A stretch of DNA of 64,000 nt from Hypericum androsaemum (taxonomy: Eukaryota > Streptophyta > Magnoliopsida > Malpighiales > Hypericaceae). The DNA lies in NCBI GenBank assembly GCA_963995505.1, contig OZ023190.1, forward strand, positions 4,792,516 through 4,856,515, in the 5' to 3' direction. Numbering within the stretch: the first letter of the stretch is position 1; each line of letters starts with the position of its first letter. The notes beneath the pieces were generated by a model. The model was not told where the DNA came from. It did no database searches and worked only from the letters and a program-made list of their open reading frames with translations. Below, piece after piece: positions 10,230 through 20,846 of the stretch. Position numbers and translations under genes: made by a program.

Positions 10230-10760
10230 GACGAAGATACATTCCTTTCTCGTACGTTTGGCAACCCGTCCCTGACAGCGTGAGTGTTATTCGGAATTGA
10301 TATTTGAGGTGAAGTATCTCAAGATTTATATTGACTGTGTACTTGCAATTCCATTGACACATCAGTATCTGTATGGCAATGCAAAGCCGTGGCATGTTGC
10401 ACCAGTCAGGGAGGACATGGTTGTTGATTGTTGTCATGAACAGACAAGGATTTGGCATCTCATTGTGTCGCGATAGAGGACGACGTGCAGTTGGATGCTG
10501 ATCACTGCCATTCGCCGCTGAATGAACGACATAAAGTCTCGAGATTCCTACGGCAGGCCCGTCTTGAGCTTACTAAAGAATCATGATGACTCGGATCAAG
10601 ATGGCTTACGTTATTTCAGAACAGCTTTATCCGACTTTCGTGCTAAGCCTGTCTCTGCTGAATTACAGGTTTCATTATCTAAGATTTTGGTGCATCCAAA
10701 GAAGCCGCACAAGAGGATCGGTAGTTGCACGTCCCTGGCTAGCTCTAGGCACTTTTCCTG
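10230..10760 (+). pseudogene. Exon-like frames of unidentified gene in the repeat unit
   Basis: Three adjacent frames look coding. One near 10300-10475 contains GNAKPWHVAPVREDMVVDCC then HEQTRIWHLIVSR. One before 10586 contains NERHKVSRFLRQARLELTKE. One near 10590-10720 contains DGLRYFRTALSDFRAKPVSA. They are separated by stops and frame changes, so together they suggest a decayed multi-exon gene. No family was recognised. In units U1-U4 the copia element has landed inside the first of these (after VDCC). Because the RecQ fragment lies just upstream, they may belong to one dead locus. Confidence 0.4.
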
Positions 10761-10850
10761 GGTCTGACTTGGAAGACGGGATTATAGAGAGTTCAGGTGA
10801 AGGTTCACTTGCCATTGGCCACCCTTTGCGTTGAACATGATGTTGCTCGA

Positions 10851-12503
10851 GACGTCACATCCCACACGTGATGTCTTGGCTACCATAATTTGAGGCGAAC
10901 ATTCTTCAACATTCTATTCTCTTGGATGATTAAAAAAACAGAAAAAATATATTTTTAAAACTACTGAAACAAATCATTACATTTTAATGTACTGCGGGAA
11001 AGTGTGTTTTACTCTTTTAAGTTTACTTGTCAAAAAAAATTACTATTAAATTTTGTGGTGGATACAATACGACAATGTTTATTAAAAATAAAAAATTAAT
11101 AAAATTTGCAGTGAGAGAAAGTTACTATAAATCTCCAAATTTGAAATTCTTCTCTAATTATAAGAATAAAATATACAAAGTTATATTTGTGGCACGGTAT
11201 ATTAATCTATATCCGGTAATGGGAGGGGAGCACCGGGGATGTGACCGAGCTTATCAATCATTCGACAAATTTATGGGACGGCAAACCTACTACGGTTGGT
11301 GCGGAAGTGGACATTGTAGTACATATATATGTAGGAAAAATATTTATATTCACAAATATTGTACTAAATCAACAGTCTCACGTTGCCCTACAAAACGTGG
11401 TAGCTCACACTATCACGAGAACATAAATATCCCCGAGAGACACATACATGTGCACTTTTCTATATATTTTTTCGGTCAATTTCTCATATCGAGCATCCAC
11501 AAATATATTTAGAGAGTAATTTTTTATATGAATTTTTTATATTGGTCGTGATTACCAACTAATTTTTAAAATGAGTATTTTGTACCTTATAAAATAGAAT
11601 TGTTCTTAAAATATTTTTTTATTCACAAAAAATTAGATTGAAGGCTGGTACTCCAATGTATATATACCGAGTGACGGCTCGACTGATACATAGTATCGTG
11701 GTAAATCGGTGGGGTTTGAATTTGAGTATAATATTTTTTGTTTTTTCTTCTTCCACTTAAAAATGAGGATTATTAAATAAAATATGGAAATTAGTTCACT
11801 TTAGTATCTTTAACTTAACACTTTTTTATTAAAAAAATTATTTGATTTTGTATCTTGATCACCTAAATTATGATCCTAGTTAACGATAGGAGACCGAGAG
11901 GTAATTAGAGTTAACGAAAGAATCGATTAACACACTCTAAGATATTAAAGAGAGATCTTGGTATCGAGGAATGATCTTTAAGGAGAAATTTTTATAATTG
12001 AGATTAAATTGTTCGTATAACTAGTAACACGGGAGAGCAGGAATAGTCCATTCGACCATTTCTATTCCAATTTCATCACCAAGCTAGCCAGAGCAATAGG
12101 TAAATGCGTTAGATAATTTCGGATACTAATTAATAAAATCCATAACCGCAGTATAGGAGTCGTTCCATAAGGTACCGTGATCAATATCAACTTCACTGTT
12201 ATTCGTTATTTAATTTATTTTAGTTAATTGAAATACAATAGAATTATAGATGTTAAGCTGTGAACGTACATGGTCTAGATTTTAGTGTTCGATCTCTCTC
12301 ACGTACCTTATTATACAACTATATTATTTATTTGGCGGATTATTTATTTTTTTGAGAAATTTCTACCTATCAGCTGACACCTATGGATTTGATTATTTAT
12401 ACTCGGAAGTCCATGGAAAATCAACTTCTATTGTACAGAAGCCTGGCAGATAAATTATTTCTTCCCCAGGGACGTGTAGTAATGATGACAAAGAAAATAA
12501 ATT
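10851..12503. other. AT-rich spacer of the repeat unit
   Basis: The short frames here (for example 11027-11512) read through AT-rich DNA and have no domain character. No RNA gene was recognised. The stretch recurs in every array unit with few differences, which reflects recent duplication rather than selection. Confidence 0.5.
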
Positions 12504-13293
12504 GGGTAAATTACTTTCAGAGTCCTAAAATTTGTCATATTCACCTCTCATCTTTATCTATTTTCGAATTAGATTAAAAAATATCCATAATTTAATTTTA
12601 TTATACTCTTGAGTCCTTCGTTAACATCATAATTATTTATTTATTTTTATCATTGAATATCCTTAGAAAAAACAAAAGATCATCATCTTCATCCGGAGCG
12701 GTAACATCCGGTTGCCCGTCCGAGAAGAAGCCCATCGACCCACAATGTAATTTCACCTTCCCTTCCAGATTCATCATCGTAAGCATTGATTTTCCGCCGA
12801 CACCGACAGCCTCTCCCTCCTCCGCCGACGTCGAATCGACAAAACAACCAAACTTGTAGCGGGATCGCACCCACCACCCAAACAACAGCCAAAAGCTTTC
12901 ATGCAGTGTCGGTGTAAAAGCACCCAGCGAGGAAGCCAAATCTGAATCCCGGACCTGAAGCGAAGAAGCGGATTGGATCTGAGTTGAAATGGCGACAGCG
13001 AGGAGCTGCTCTTGATGGTGGGTCCGTGAGGCATTTCCTCGGTAATAATGGTGGTGGTGGGTCGTCTCCGTTCACGACCAGGGTGTTTACGGGTTATGAT
13101 GTTGGTGGTGGGAAGAAGAATGTTGCGACAGGGACTTGCTGTATGCTGTGTGGTCCAATATGAGGTTAGGACCAGCCTTGGACTTTTACTAATTTGCAAC
13201 ATGAGGATATCGAATTTGAGTCATTACGAACATAGCAGTGTTAAATATTTGTTGGAAAAATTTTGTCATTTTTCAAAGTCCAATCTGGTTCGA
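12504..13293. repeat. Left half of a MULE-like element with captured gene-like block
   Basis: 12504-12655 begins GGGTAAATTACTTTCAGAG. In the distal copy the same sequence is matched, in inverted orientation, by 61290-61423 (see that entry). It is followed by a GC-rich block (12.68-13.16 kb). That block could encode PNLNPGPEAKKRIGSELKWR, a Gly-rich run and VFTGYDVGGGKKN on the plus strand, or a 142-codon frame on the minus strand. I cannot say which strand, if either, was coding. In this and all inner units the right arm is missing, cut off at the tandem junction. Confidence 0.45.
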
Positions 13294-13521
13294 ACAAAGA
13301 CGAAGATAAATTCCTTTCTCGTACGTTTGGCAACCCGTCCCTGACAGCGTGAGTGTTATTTGGAATTGATATTTGAGGTGAAGTAGCGCAAGATTTATAT
13401 TGATTGTATACTTGCAATTCCATCGACAGATCAGCTATTGCCCGCACATCAGTATCTGTCTGGCAATGCAAAGCCGTGGCATGTTGCACCAGTAAGGGAG
13501 GACATGGTTGTTGATTGTTGT

Positions 13522-13790
13522 TGTTAGGATTTGTCTCAAATTCTAGACAAATTAGTACTCTATTCCTATTTAGAGTATGGTAATAATCTCTTATATATAT
13601 TGGCCTATGCCTAGGTCTTTTGTGTGTAGTCGAGAGTTGTGAGGTAGAGAGAACCCTCACGGAGGCCTTGTAACCGATTGGACTCGCATAGTGGACGACT
13701 CTCCTTTGCCCGTGGTTTTCTCCCCGTCTTGGAGTTTCTACATAATTCTTGTGTCTCGTGTTTTACTAGTTTCGATCTTATTTCTCAACA
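13522..13790 (+). repeat. 5' LTR, U1 copia
   Basis: 269 bp, TG...CA, followed by two bases and the tRNA-Met primer-binding site at 13793. It differs from its own 3' LTR at about 12 positions, but is nearly identical to the 5' LTRs of U2-U4. Confidence 0.93.
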
Positions 13791-14485
13791 AGTGGTATCA
13801 GAGCCAGATTGAGACTCAAGTATTCGACACACACAAAAAAAAATATTGGCAGATTGAGAATTGGGGAGAAATCGGGAATTAGGGTTTAACCCTTGGAGCA
13901 GTCGGCCACCGCCCCGTACAGCCGACCGTCCCCCCGAGTCCCGACCACCGCTAGCTCGTCCGCTGCCACCCGCCTCATCGATGTTTTCAGGAGCCGCCGC
14001 GTCGGTGAGAAACTGACCTGTTACAGAATCGGGTTTGGAGATGAGACGAATCCCGTCGTTCGTCTAGAGGAGACAGTCACCAAAGGAGGCCCGTCACCGC
14101 GCCGTGCCTAGAGGAGACGAGCTCGCCGTCGCTCGTCCGTCGCCTAGAGTTTCCCCGTTCGTCGTTCGTCGGGGAGAGAGGAGGAGGTTTCGGGGAGAGA
14201 GCAAACTCCACCGAAACTCGCAGCCACCACCGCCGAAGTCCGTCTCTGCCGTTCTGCCGTGCCTGCTCGCCACCGACAGAGGCTGAGCCATCGGCTTCCG
14301 CTCACCGCCTTCCGTGGTGGTCCCGCCGTCAGCCGCCGCTCCGTGGAGATTTGGGGTTAAAAACCCTAATTTTTTAGTTGACTTGGTCAACAGTTTGACT
14401 GGTTGACCAAAAGTCAACTAATTTGGCTGATTTTGATTTTCTAACCAGTTTTTTGAGCTGATTTCTTAGTTCGAGGTGTTTCAGG

Positions 14486-15451
14486 ATGACTTCGATGAAG
14501 TGCGAGATTCCTCAATTGACGAGGAAAACCAATTTTTCTTTGTGGCAGGTGAAGATGCGCGCTATTCTGACACATTTAGAGCTGGATGAGACTCTACTTG
14601 ATGAGAAGTCGATGCCTTCGAGTCGGGATGCTGCGATGAAAGCGTCAAAGAATCGAAAGGCTGTGAGTCAGATTCAGCTGCATTTGTCAGATGATATTTT
14701 GCGGGACGTGTTGAAGGAGACGACAGCTTCCTCATTGTGGGCAAAGCTTGAAAAGTTGTGCATGCCCAAGAGTTTGACCAACAAACTGTGCTTGAAGCAA
14801 CGACTATTTTCTATCCGGATGCAAGAAGATAAGTCTGTTCATGACCACCTTAATGAATTTAAGGATATAGTGGCTGATCTTAGAACTCTGGATGTGAAGT
14901 ATGATGATGAAGATCTTGCTTTATTATTATTGTGCTCGTTGCCTGCCTCTTATCAGCAATTCAGGGATACTCTGTTGTTCAGCCATGATACTCTGAGTTG
15001 GGATAATGTTCATGATTCGCTTTTAGAGAAAGAAAGAATTGATAAGCACACTGTGATTTCCTATGAAAATAGCCAAGGGACTGGCTTGGTTATAAGAGGG
15101 AGGTCTGAGGAGAGGAATGCTAAATCTGGTTCGAGGAAGAAGAGCGGAAGCAAATCAAGGTCAAGGCACAAGGATAAGACTTATTTCAATTGTCATAAGG
15201 TTGGACATGTTAAATGGTTCTGTCCGGAGTTGAAGAACAATAAGAAGGGCGAAAAGTCCAGTGCTCCGAAAGGAGAAAGTTCTGATAGCGGCAGTGCTAG
15301 TGTTGCCGCCACCACCACTCAGAAAGAAGAATCTGATGGAGACCTTTTGCCTCTGATTTATGGGAAGTCTAAAGTTGATGCTGCTTGGGTCTTTGATTCT
15401 GCTTGTACGTTTCATATGTGCCATATCCGAGACTGGTTTTTCAATATATGA
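14486..15451 (+). CDS. Copia gag with protease start, open frame of 321 codons (U1)
   Basis: The frame opens MTSMKCEIPQLTRKTNFSLW, typical of plant copia gag, and continues through the UBN2-type gag domain (roughly residues 50-190: LWAKLEKLCMPKSLTNKLCL). A basic stretch follows, then the zinc knuckle near residue 234, reading YFNCHKVGHVKWFC. The first knuckle Cys is Tyr. Near residue 302 the protease active-site region reads FDSACTFHMC, so the Asp-Ser-Gly triad is Asp-Ser-Ala. The frame then ends prematurely in FFNI-stop. The polyprotein should continue through protease and integrase, so this is the front of a broken gag-pol. It is unlikely to form active particles. Confidence 0.85.
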   Translation: MTSMKCEIPQLTRKTNFSLWQVKMRAILTHLELDETLLDEKSMPSSRDAAMKASKNRKAVSQIQLHLSDDILRDVLKETTASSLWAKLEKLCMPKSLTNKLCLKQRLFSIRMQEDKSVHDHLNEFKDIVADLRTLDVKYDDEDLALLLLCSLPASYQQFRDTLLFSHDTLSWDNVHDSLLEKERIDKHTVISYENSQGTGLVIRGRSEERNAKSGSRKKSGSKSRSRHKDKTYFNCHKVGHVKWFCPELKNNKKGEKSSAPKGESSDSGSASVAATTTQKEESDGDLLPLIYGKSKVDAAWVFDSACTFHMCHIRDWFFNI

Positions 15452-16250
15452 ACGTGCAGAGGGTAATGTTCTCAATGGGAAATAATTTTGTCTGCAAGGT
15501 TGTTCGTATTGGCATAGTGAAGATCAAGATGCATGATGGTGTCATTCTAACCTTGAGGAATGTGAGGCATATCCCTGATTTGAAGCGGAACTTGATTTCG
15601 CTGAGTACTCTTGATACATTGGGGTACAAGTATACCGAAGAAGGTGGAGTTCTTCGTGTGAGTAAGAACTCATTAGTGCATATGAAGGCCAAGAAGGAGG
15701 TTAGAAATCTGTACATTTTGCAGGGTTCTACAGTTACAGGGACTGCTGCTACTGCATCTGGCTCGTTGACAGATTCTGAAAATACATCATTGTGGCATAT
15801 GCGACTTGGTCACATGAGCGAGAAAGGCACGACCGAGCTAAATAGGAGAGGATTATTATGTAGACAGAGTATTGGGAAGCTGGAATTTTGTCAGCACTAT
15901 GTGTTTGGCTAGCAGAAGAAAGTCAGTTTTCAGAAAGGTGTGCACACTACAAAGGAAAAACTTGACTATGTTCATTCTGATCTTTGGGGACCATCTCAAG
16001 TTGCAACAAAGAATGGTTCCAAGTATATGCTGACTATAATTGATGATTATTCGAGGAAGGTGTGGGCGTTCTTCTTGAAGAGCAAGGATCATGCCTTTGT
16101 CGCTTTCAAGAAGTGGAAGACTATGATTGAGAAGCAGACTGGGAGAGATGTCAAGAATCTTTCCACAGACAATGGATTGGAGTTTTGCTCTAGTTGGTTT
16201 GATGAGTTCTGCAAGATTGAGGGTATTGTCAGGCATAAGACAATCCCTTG
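15403..16250 (+). pseudogene. Copia protease / integrase N-terminal part, broken (U1)
   Basis: After the stop at 15449-15451, copia coding continues in a shifted frame: RNVRHIPDLKRNLISLSTLD (end of protease), then SLWHMRLGHMSEKG (gag-pre-integrase His-His zinc part). The matching Cys pair reads FCQHY, its second Cys replaced by Tyr, and a TAG follows at 15910-15912. The integrase core begins with LDYVHSDLWGP (first catalytic Asp) and STDNGLEF (second Asp). At 16250/16251 the core is cut by the foreign insertion, before the catalytic Glu. Confidence 0.88.
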
Positions 16251-17794
16251 AATTCAACAAAGGAGGATGAGGGTCAAAGATGAGAAGAATTCAGGAGCTA
16301 ATTTTGTTGGAGAAGTCAATGGAAAGAGGGAGAACACCATTAACACTAAGCACGACATTTAGGGGAAGGTATGTAGTTCTGACGATTTGGAGGTTACATC
16401 TGAAGAGATTGTTGAAGAAGAGGTTTTGACATGGGAGGAATTTGGTGAATATTCTATTGACTTGTTTGATGGAGAATGTTTTGATGAGCATACCATGTCA
16501 CTTCTTTATTTAAGGAATTTGTTCAATGAATCAGAAGTTGTGGAAGTTGTTCATATGAAGAAGTGCTCAACTGCTATTGATGGTGAACAATAAGAACTTG
16601 TTGTTTTAGTTGACAAGAAAGATGTCCAACCCATATCTTACATGTCTCCTGATTTACATGTTGAACATATTGACTTCTTAGGTGTGGACAAGTTTAATTA
16701 TGTTGGAGGTTCATCGTTGATCAACATCTGTAATAGTTTGAAGTTCAAAGAAAGGCTTAAACAGATTAGTAGGGCTTTTGCTTTTGAGTTGGAGATGACT
16801 TCAGATTCTTTAAGATCGAAGTACTTGTTCTATTGGAAAGGAAGGTATTATGTATAGCCACGACGTTCAAAGAGTTCATCTTTCACCAGCATGGTTGTGA
16901 GTTGGCAAAAGCATGACGGATGCAAGGATTTGAGGACAAATCCATTTCAAGAGGAGGGGAATGATATGAATCAGATCTGCAAGAAGCCATAATTATTTAA
17001 TAATTCGTTTTTTAGTTTCAAAGTCTATTTAGGAAGTTAATTATTTGTTAATTTCATTTTACATGAGTTCTATTCTGTTTAGGAATTTACAAAAAAATAT
17101 AATTTCATTTTGTTAGGAGTTCTAGTCTGTTTAGGAAGTCAATTATGAGATAATCACGTTTTTTAGTATTCCTAGTAGGATTAGAGTTATTTTCCTTTTT
17201 TAGTTTCCCTTTTTAAGTCATATTTATCTAGTTAGAAGTTATATTTAATTAGGAATCTCTTTGTAACAATGTGCCTATATATAAAGGCATTATCAATGAG
17301 AATAAGGGAGAATAATTTGAGTACAAAAAACGTGGGCTTTGCTCTCTTGGTTCTTCGAAACTGTTCGAACACAGCGGAGGGATTCCGTTCGTTCACCTTC
17401 GACTTATCAAGTGGATCTACATCACCGTTTGTGGCGTCTTCATCAAATCAAGGTTCTTGTTTCCCTACAGCAGCGGGTCGAGGTTGTTCATACTGAGGTT
17501 CTTGCAAAGGTGCAAACAACGGGTCGAGATTTCCATCAATCTGAACGTAGATAGATCCGGATTTCGCGTGGATCCGTAACGAGATTCACATCATTTGGTA
17601 TCAGAGCTTTGGCTCTACTTTAGGCCTTCTACCCTTTTGTTTAACGCTTTGTTTAATTCTAGTATTCTGATTTGTTTTGCCGTAGTAGTTTGGTATTTCA
17701 GATTCGTGACTTTAGTGTTCTAAGTCGTGTATTCTGATAAAAAAAAGAAAAAAAAAGAAGTCAGAATTCAAGTAAGATTAGTAGAATCAGAATT
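16251..17794 (+). mobile_element. One-LTR retroelement insertion (3'-internal / LTR / 5'-internal)
   Basis: U2-U4 lack this 1,544-bp block; in U1 it replaces 10 bp of integrase. The order is unusual. The 3' end of an LTR-element interior (16251-16961, ending in the purine tract AAGAGGAGGGGAA) comes first, then one LTR (16962-17593), then TT and the primer-binding site TGGTATCAGAGC (17596) with about 200 bp of 5' leader. A normal element has its interior between two LTRs, so this is the joint expected of a one-LTR circle or of LTR-LTR recombination. Both junctions carry GAATTCA. The phrase DLRTNPFQEEGND just before the purine tract resembles Ty3-gypsy 3' ends. No target duplication was seen. 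Confidence 0.8.
16962..17593 (+). repeat. Single LTR (632 bp) of a probable Ty3-gypsy element
   Basis: It begins TGATATGA after a polypurine tract and ends CACATCA two bases before a tRNA-Met primer-binding site, so both termini are defined and form a short TGAT/ATCA inverted repeat. TATATATAAAGG near 17276 is a good TATA box for an LTR promoter. Confidence 0.82.
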
Positions 17795-17797
17795 CAG

Positions 17798-18365
17798 AAT
17801 GGAGTCGCTGAAAGAATGAACAGAACTTTATTGGAGAAAGTTCGGTGTATGCTATCAAATGCTGGTTTGCCTAAGTCATTTTGGGCTGAAGCTGCTTCCA
17901 CTGCCTGTCACCTTGTCAATCGTTCACCTCATGCATCACTTGATGGCAAGGTATCTGAAGAATTGTGGACTGAAAATCCTCCTAGTTATGCTGGTTTGAA
18001 GATATTTGGGTGTCCTGCCTATGCTCATGTGAATAATGGCAAGTTAGAGCCAAGATCTGTGAAATGTATCTTCCTTAGCTATACTTCTGGAGTGAAGGGA
18101 TACAAGTTGTGGTGTCCCGAGCTGTCTAAGGTATTGTTGAGTATGAATATTATTTTCAAAGAGACAGACATGCTGAGTAAGAGGGAGGATGTTTCTTCAC
18201 CTGGTGTTTCCAGTACTCCAAGTATGTACTTGCAAAAGTCAAAAGTACAGGTGGAGTTTGATGCTGATCTAGAAGCGAGTTTCTACCGTGATGTTGATTG
18301 CCATGATCCTACTCATGGTGGGTTGTCTGATGAAGCTGAGAATGTTGGCACAGTTGAGAGAGAGC
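17798..18365 (+). pseudogene. Copia integrase C-terminal part, after insertion (U1)
   Basis: Coding resumes at GVAERMNRTLLEKVRCMLSN, which carries the catalytic Glu of the D,D-35-E integrase. It continues through the copia-specific LKIFGCPAYAHVNNGKLEPR region and FLSYTSGVKGYKLW. It is cut at 18365/18366 by the MITE, which supplies a stop. About ten of 165 residues differ from U2, unlike the near-identical gag part. Confidence 0.87.
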
Positions 18366-19150
18366 TAGGGGTGAGTACGATGCGGTTTAGCGGTGTGAAC
18401 CCTATGAGCTAAACCGCACCGCAACTCAAAAAAATTGTGAAAACAAAACCGCACCTACTGCAGTTTTCTAATAAACCGTGTGGTTTGCAGTGCAATATTT
18501 GCGATTTGCGGTGCGGTTGCAGTTTATGACGTTTTGTTAACTTATTAAAAAATAAACTAACAAAATAAAAGAGTTTAGGCGAGGGACTACTTTATGGAGA
18601 GGGCGGACAAAAGAGACGAATGACACCGGTGGTGGTCGAATAGCGAGCGGAAGAGCGGGATTTAGCCATTTAGGGTTTCAGAATTGGGGTTTTCAAACAT
18701 TTGGTTTTAGGGTTTAAAATGGGGGAAGATGGAGGAGGGAAGAGGATGGGGCGACGGGCGAAGGGTCTAGAGGAGGGCGGAGGCGGGAGGATGGAGGCGG
18801 GAGGGCGGAGGGCGGAAGAGTGGGGAAGGGGCGAAAGTTTCAAAACGACGATGACGAGGAGTGGTATAGGTCGGAGTGGTTAAAAAAGTTATTTTATACC
18901 CACCTAAAACGATGACGTAAAACTAAACCTATATTAAAAATATAAAATGATGTCGTTTATATAGGTAACCAAAAATTACGGTGCGGTGCGGTTTATATAG
19001 GTAACCAAAAATCAAAATCGTAACCGTACCAGAGCCATGCGGTTACGGTTTGAAACCGCACCCACATACCGAATCTGCCTTCGGTTTGGTTTTTTGCAGT
19101 TTTTATTTTTTGCAGTTTTGCATTTTAATACGGTTTAAAACTCACCCCTA
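18366..19150. mobile_element. hAT-type MITE in copia pol (U1, 785 bp)
   Basis: The termini are TAGGGGTGAGTACG and (reversed) TAGGGGTGAGTTTTA. The 8-bp target sequence GAGAGAGC is duplicated exactly (18358-18365 and 19151-19158). Subterminal regions are full of GCGGTTTGCGGTGCGG motifs in both orientations. No transposase is encoded; a purine-rich GGAGGGCGGAGGC block lies in the middle. Confidence 0.92.
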
Positions 19151-19158
19151 GAGAGAGC

Positions 19159-20834
19159 CAGCATATTCTATTGCTAGAGATAGGCCCAGAAGAATTATCA
19201 GGCCTCCACAGAAGTTGGGTGAGGCTGATATTGTTGCTTTTGCCTTGAATGTGGTAGAAGAAGTTGATAGCTGTGAAGAACTGTCTAGTTACTCAGATGC
19301 TGTGAAGTCGAAAGACTATGTTAGATGGTTGGTTGCTATGGAGGAAGATATGGAATCTCTTCACAAGAACAAGACTTGGGAGATTACTAAGCTACCTAAG
19401 GATAAGAAGGCTGTCAGTTGCAAGCGGGTATTCAAGAAGAAGGATGGTATACCTGGAGTTGAAGAGCCTAGATACAAGGCTAGGCTAGTGGCTAGATGAT
19501 ATAGTCAGATTCCTGGTGTGGACTTTAATGAGGTGTTTTCACCAGTTGTGAAGCATACCTCGATTCGTTCTCTTCTTGGTGTTGTCGCTATGCAGGATTT
19601 AGAGCTTGAACAGCTTGATGTGAAGACAGTTTTCTTGAATGGAGAGCTTGAGGAGCGGATTTATATGGCACAGCCTGAGGATTTTCATGTTGAAGGCAAA
19701 GAAGACCATGTGTGCTTGTTGAAGAAGTCCATGTACGACCTTAAGCAATCTCTGAGGCAGTGGTATAAAAGGTTTGATTCCTTTATGATTTCTCATGGTT
19801 ATGAGAGGAGCAAGTATGATAGTTGTGTTTACCTGAAAAGGCTACGCGATGGTTCCCAAGTGTATTTGCTCATGTATGTGGATGACATGTTAATTGCTGC
19901 CAGTGACAAAGGAGAGGTGAGGAAGCTCAAAGCTCTGTTGAGTAGCGAGTTTGAGATGAAAGATTTGGGTCCTGCTAAGAAGATTCTTGGTATGGAGATT
20001 GCCAGAGATAGAGGAGCAAGGAAATCATTTTTGAGTCAGGAGAGTTACATTGAAAAGGTGCTTGACAGGTTTGATGTGACTGGTAATCCTGTGAGTACTC
20101 CTCTTGGTACACATTTTCGGCTTTCGTCCGCTTTATCTCCACAGTCAGCTGCTGAGGTCGATTACATGTCTGGTATTCCATACTCCAGTGCTGTTGGTTC
20201 TCTGATGTATGCTATGGTTTGCACACGCCCGGATTTGGCCTATGCTGTGAGTGTTGTTAGCAGGTTTATGGCAAATCCTGGAGAAGGTCATTGGAGAGCA
20301 GTGGAGTGGATTATGAGGTACTTGAAGGGTACCAAGGGCGTGTGTCTACAGTTTGGAAGCACCAATGATGGTGTTGTTGATTTCGTTGATTCATATTATA
20401 CTGGAGACCTTGATAAGTTCAGGTCCTTGTCTGGATATGTCTTCACTCTTGGAGGATGTGCTATCAGTTGGAGAGCTTGTCTACAGGCCACAGTGGCGTT
20501 GTTTACCACTGAGGCGGAGTACATGGCTATAACTGAAGGTGTGAAGGAGGCTATCTGGTTGAAAGGTTTCTTCAGTGAAATTTGTGAGAAGCTGCAGGTC
20601 AGTACAGTATACTGTGATAGTCAAAGTGCTATCCATCTCACGAGGGATGCTATGTATCATGAGAGGACGAAGCACATTGATGTGAGGTACCACTTCATTC
20701 GGGAGCATGTTGTTCAAGGTGACATTGTTGTGAGCAAGGTGGGTACCAAGGACAACCATGCAGATATGTTGACGAAGCCGCTTTCTAGTACTAAGTTCGA
20801 GCATTGCTTGGACTTGGTAGGTGTTCGTGCTTGA
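19159..20834 (+). pseudogene. Copia reverse transcriptase and RNase H, broken (U1)
   Basis: The first piece runs to KARLVAR and a TGA at 19497 (a Gly codon in the other copies). From 19518 there is an uninterrupted 438-codon frame. It holds [20 protein letters not shown], the catalytic YVDDM, then RNase H motifs [18 protein letters not shown] and [14 protein letters not shown], ending [13 protein letters not shown]1 lacks the three stops seen in U2-U4, but has its own changes, such as [14 protein letters not shown] in the conserved YGLKQSPRQW segment. It is inactive in practice because it is separated from gag and integrase. Confidence 0.92.
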
Positions 20835-20846
20835 TGCCGATTGCCC

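Larger units (their letters stand above)
10225..13293. repeat. Array unit U0: ancestral 3.07-kb unit without the copia element
   Basis: The sequence starting ACAAAGACGAAGATA at 10225 recurs at 13294, 26289, 37639 and 48989. Left of it the DNA differs: unique here, but unit-end sequence in the other copies. That fixes the tandem junctions. U0 lacks the copia element and carries its empty target site at about 10420-10450. It also lacks about 80 bp near 11530 that is present in later copies. From about 11,560 to its end it is nearly identical to the other units. Within it are exon-like frames (10.25-10.85 kb), AT-rich DNA, and a captured-gene-like block (12.5-13.2 kb). Confidence 0.9.

Noticed and set aside
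11027..11512. 161-codon frame in the base unit
   Set aside because: AT-rich Lys/Ile/Asn/Tyr composition; in the other units it is broken by small indels, so it is not conserved as protein.
12637..13202. Minus-strand frames of 100 and 142 codons repeated in each unit
   Set aside because: They overlap a plausible plus-strand frame, end at different places in the distal copy, and their repetition is explained by the array; not called as genes.
13691..13882. 63-codon frame at LTR ends (MDDSPLPVVFSPSW...)
   Set aside because: It lies across the LTR and primer-binding site; a by-product of the LTR sequence.
13893..14417. Arg/Pro-rich frames in the GC-rich leader before gag
   Set aside because: They are frames in the 5' untranslated leader of the copia element and have no gag similarity.
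16387..16857. Two short plus-strand frames in the one-LTR insert
   Set aside because: Separated by stops and without a known domain; treated as decayed 3' interior of the retroelement rather than genes.
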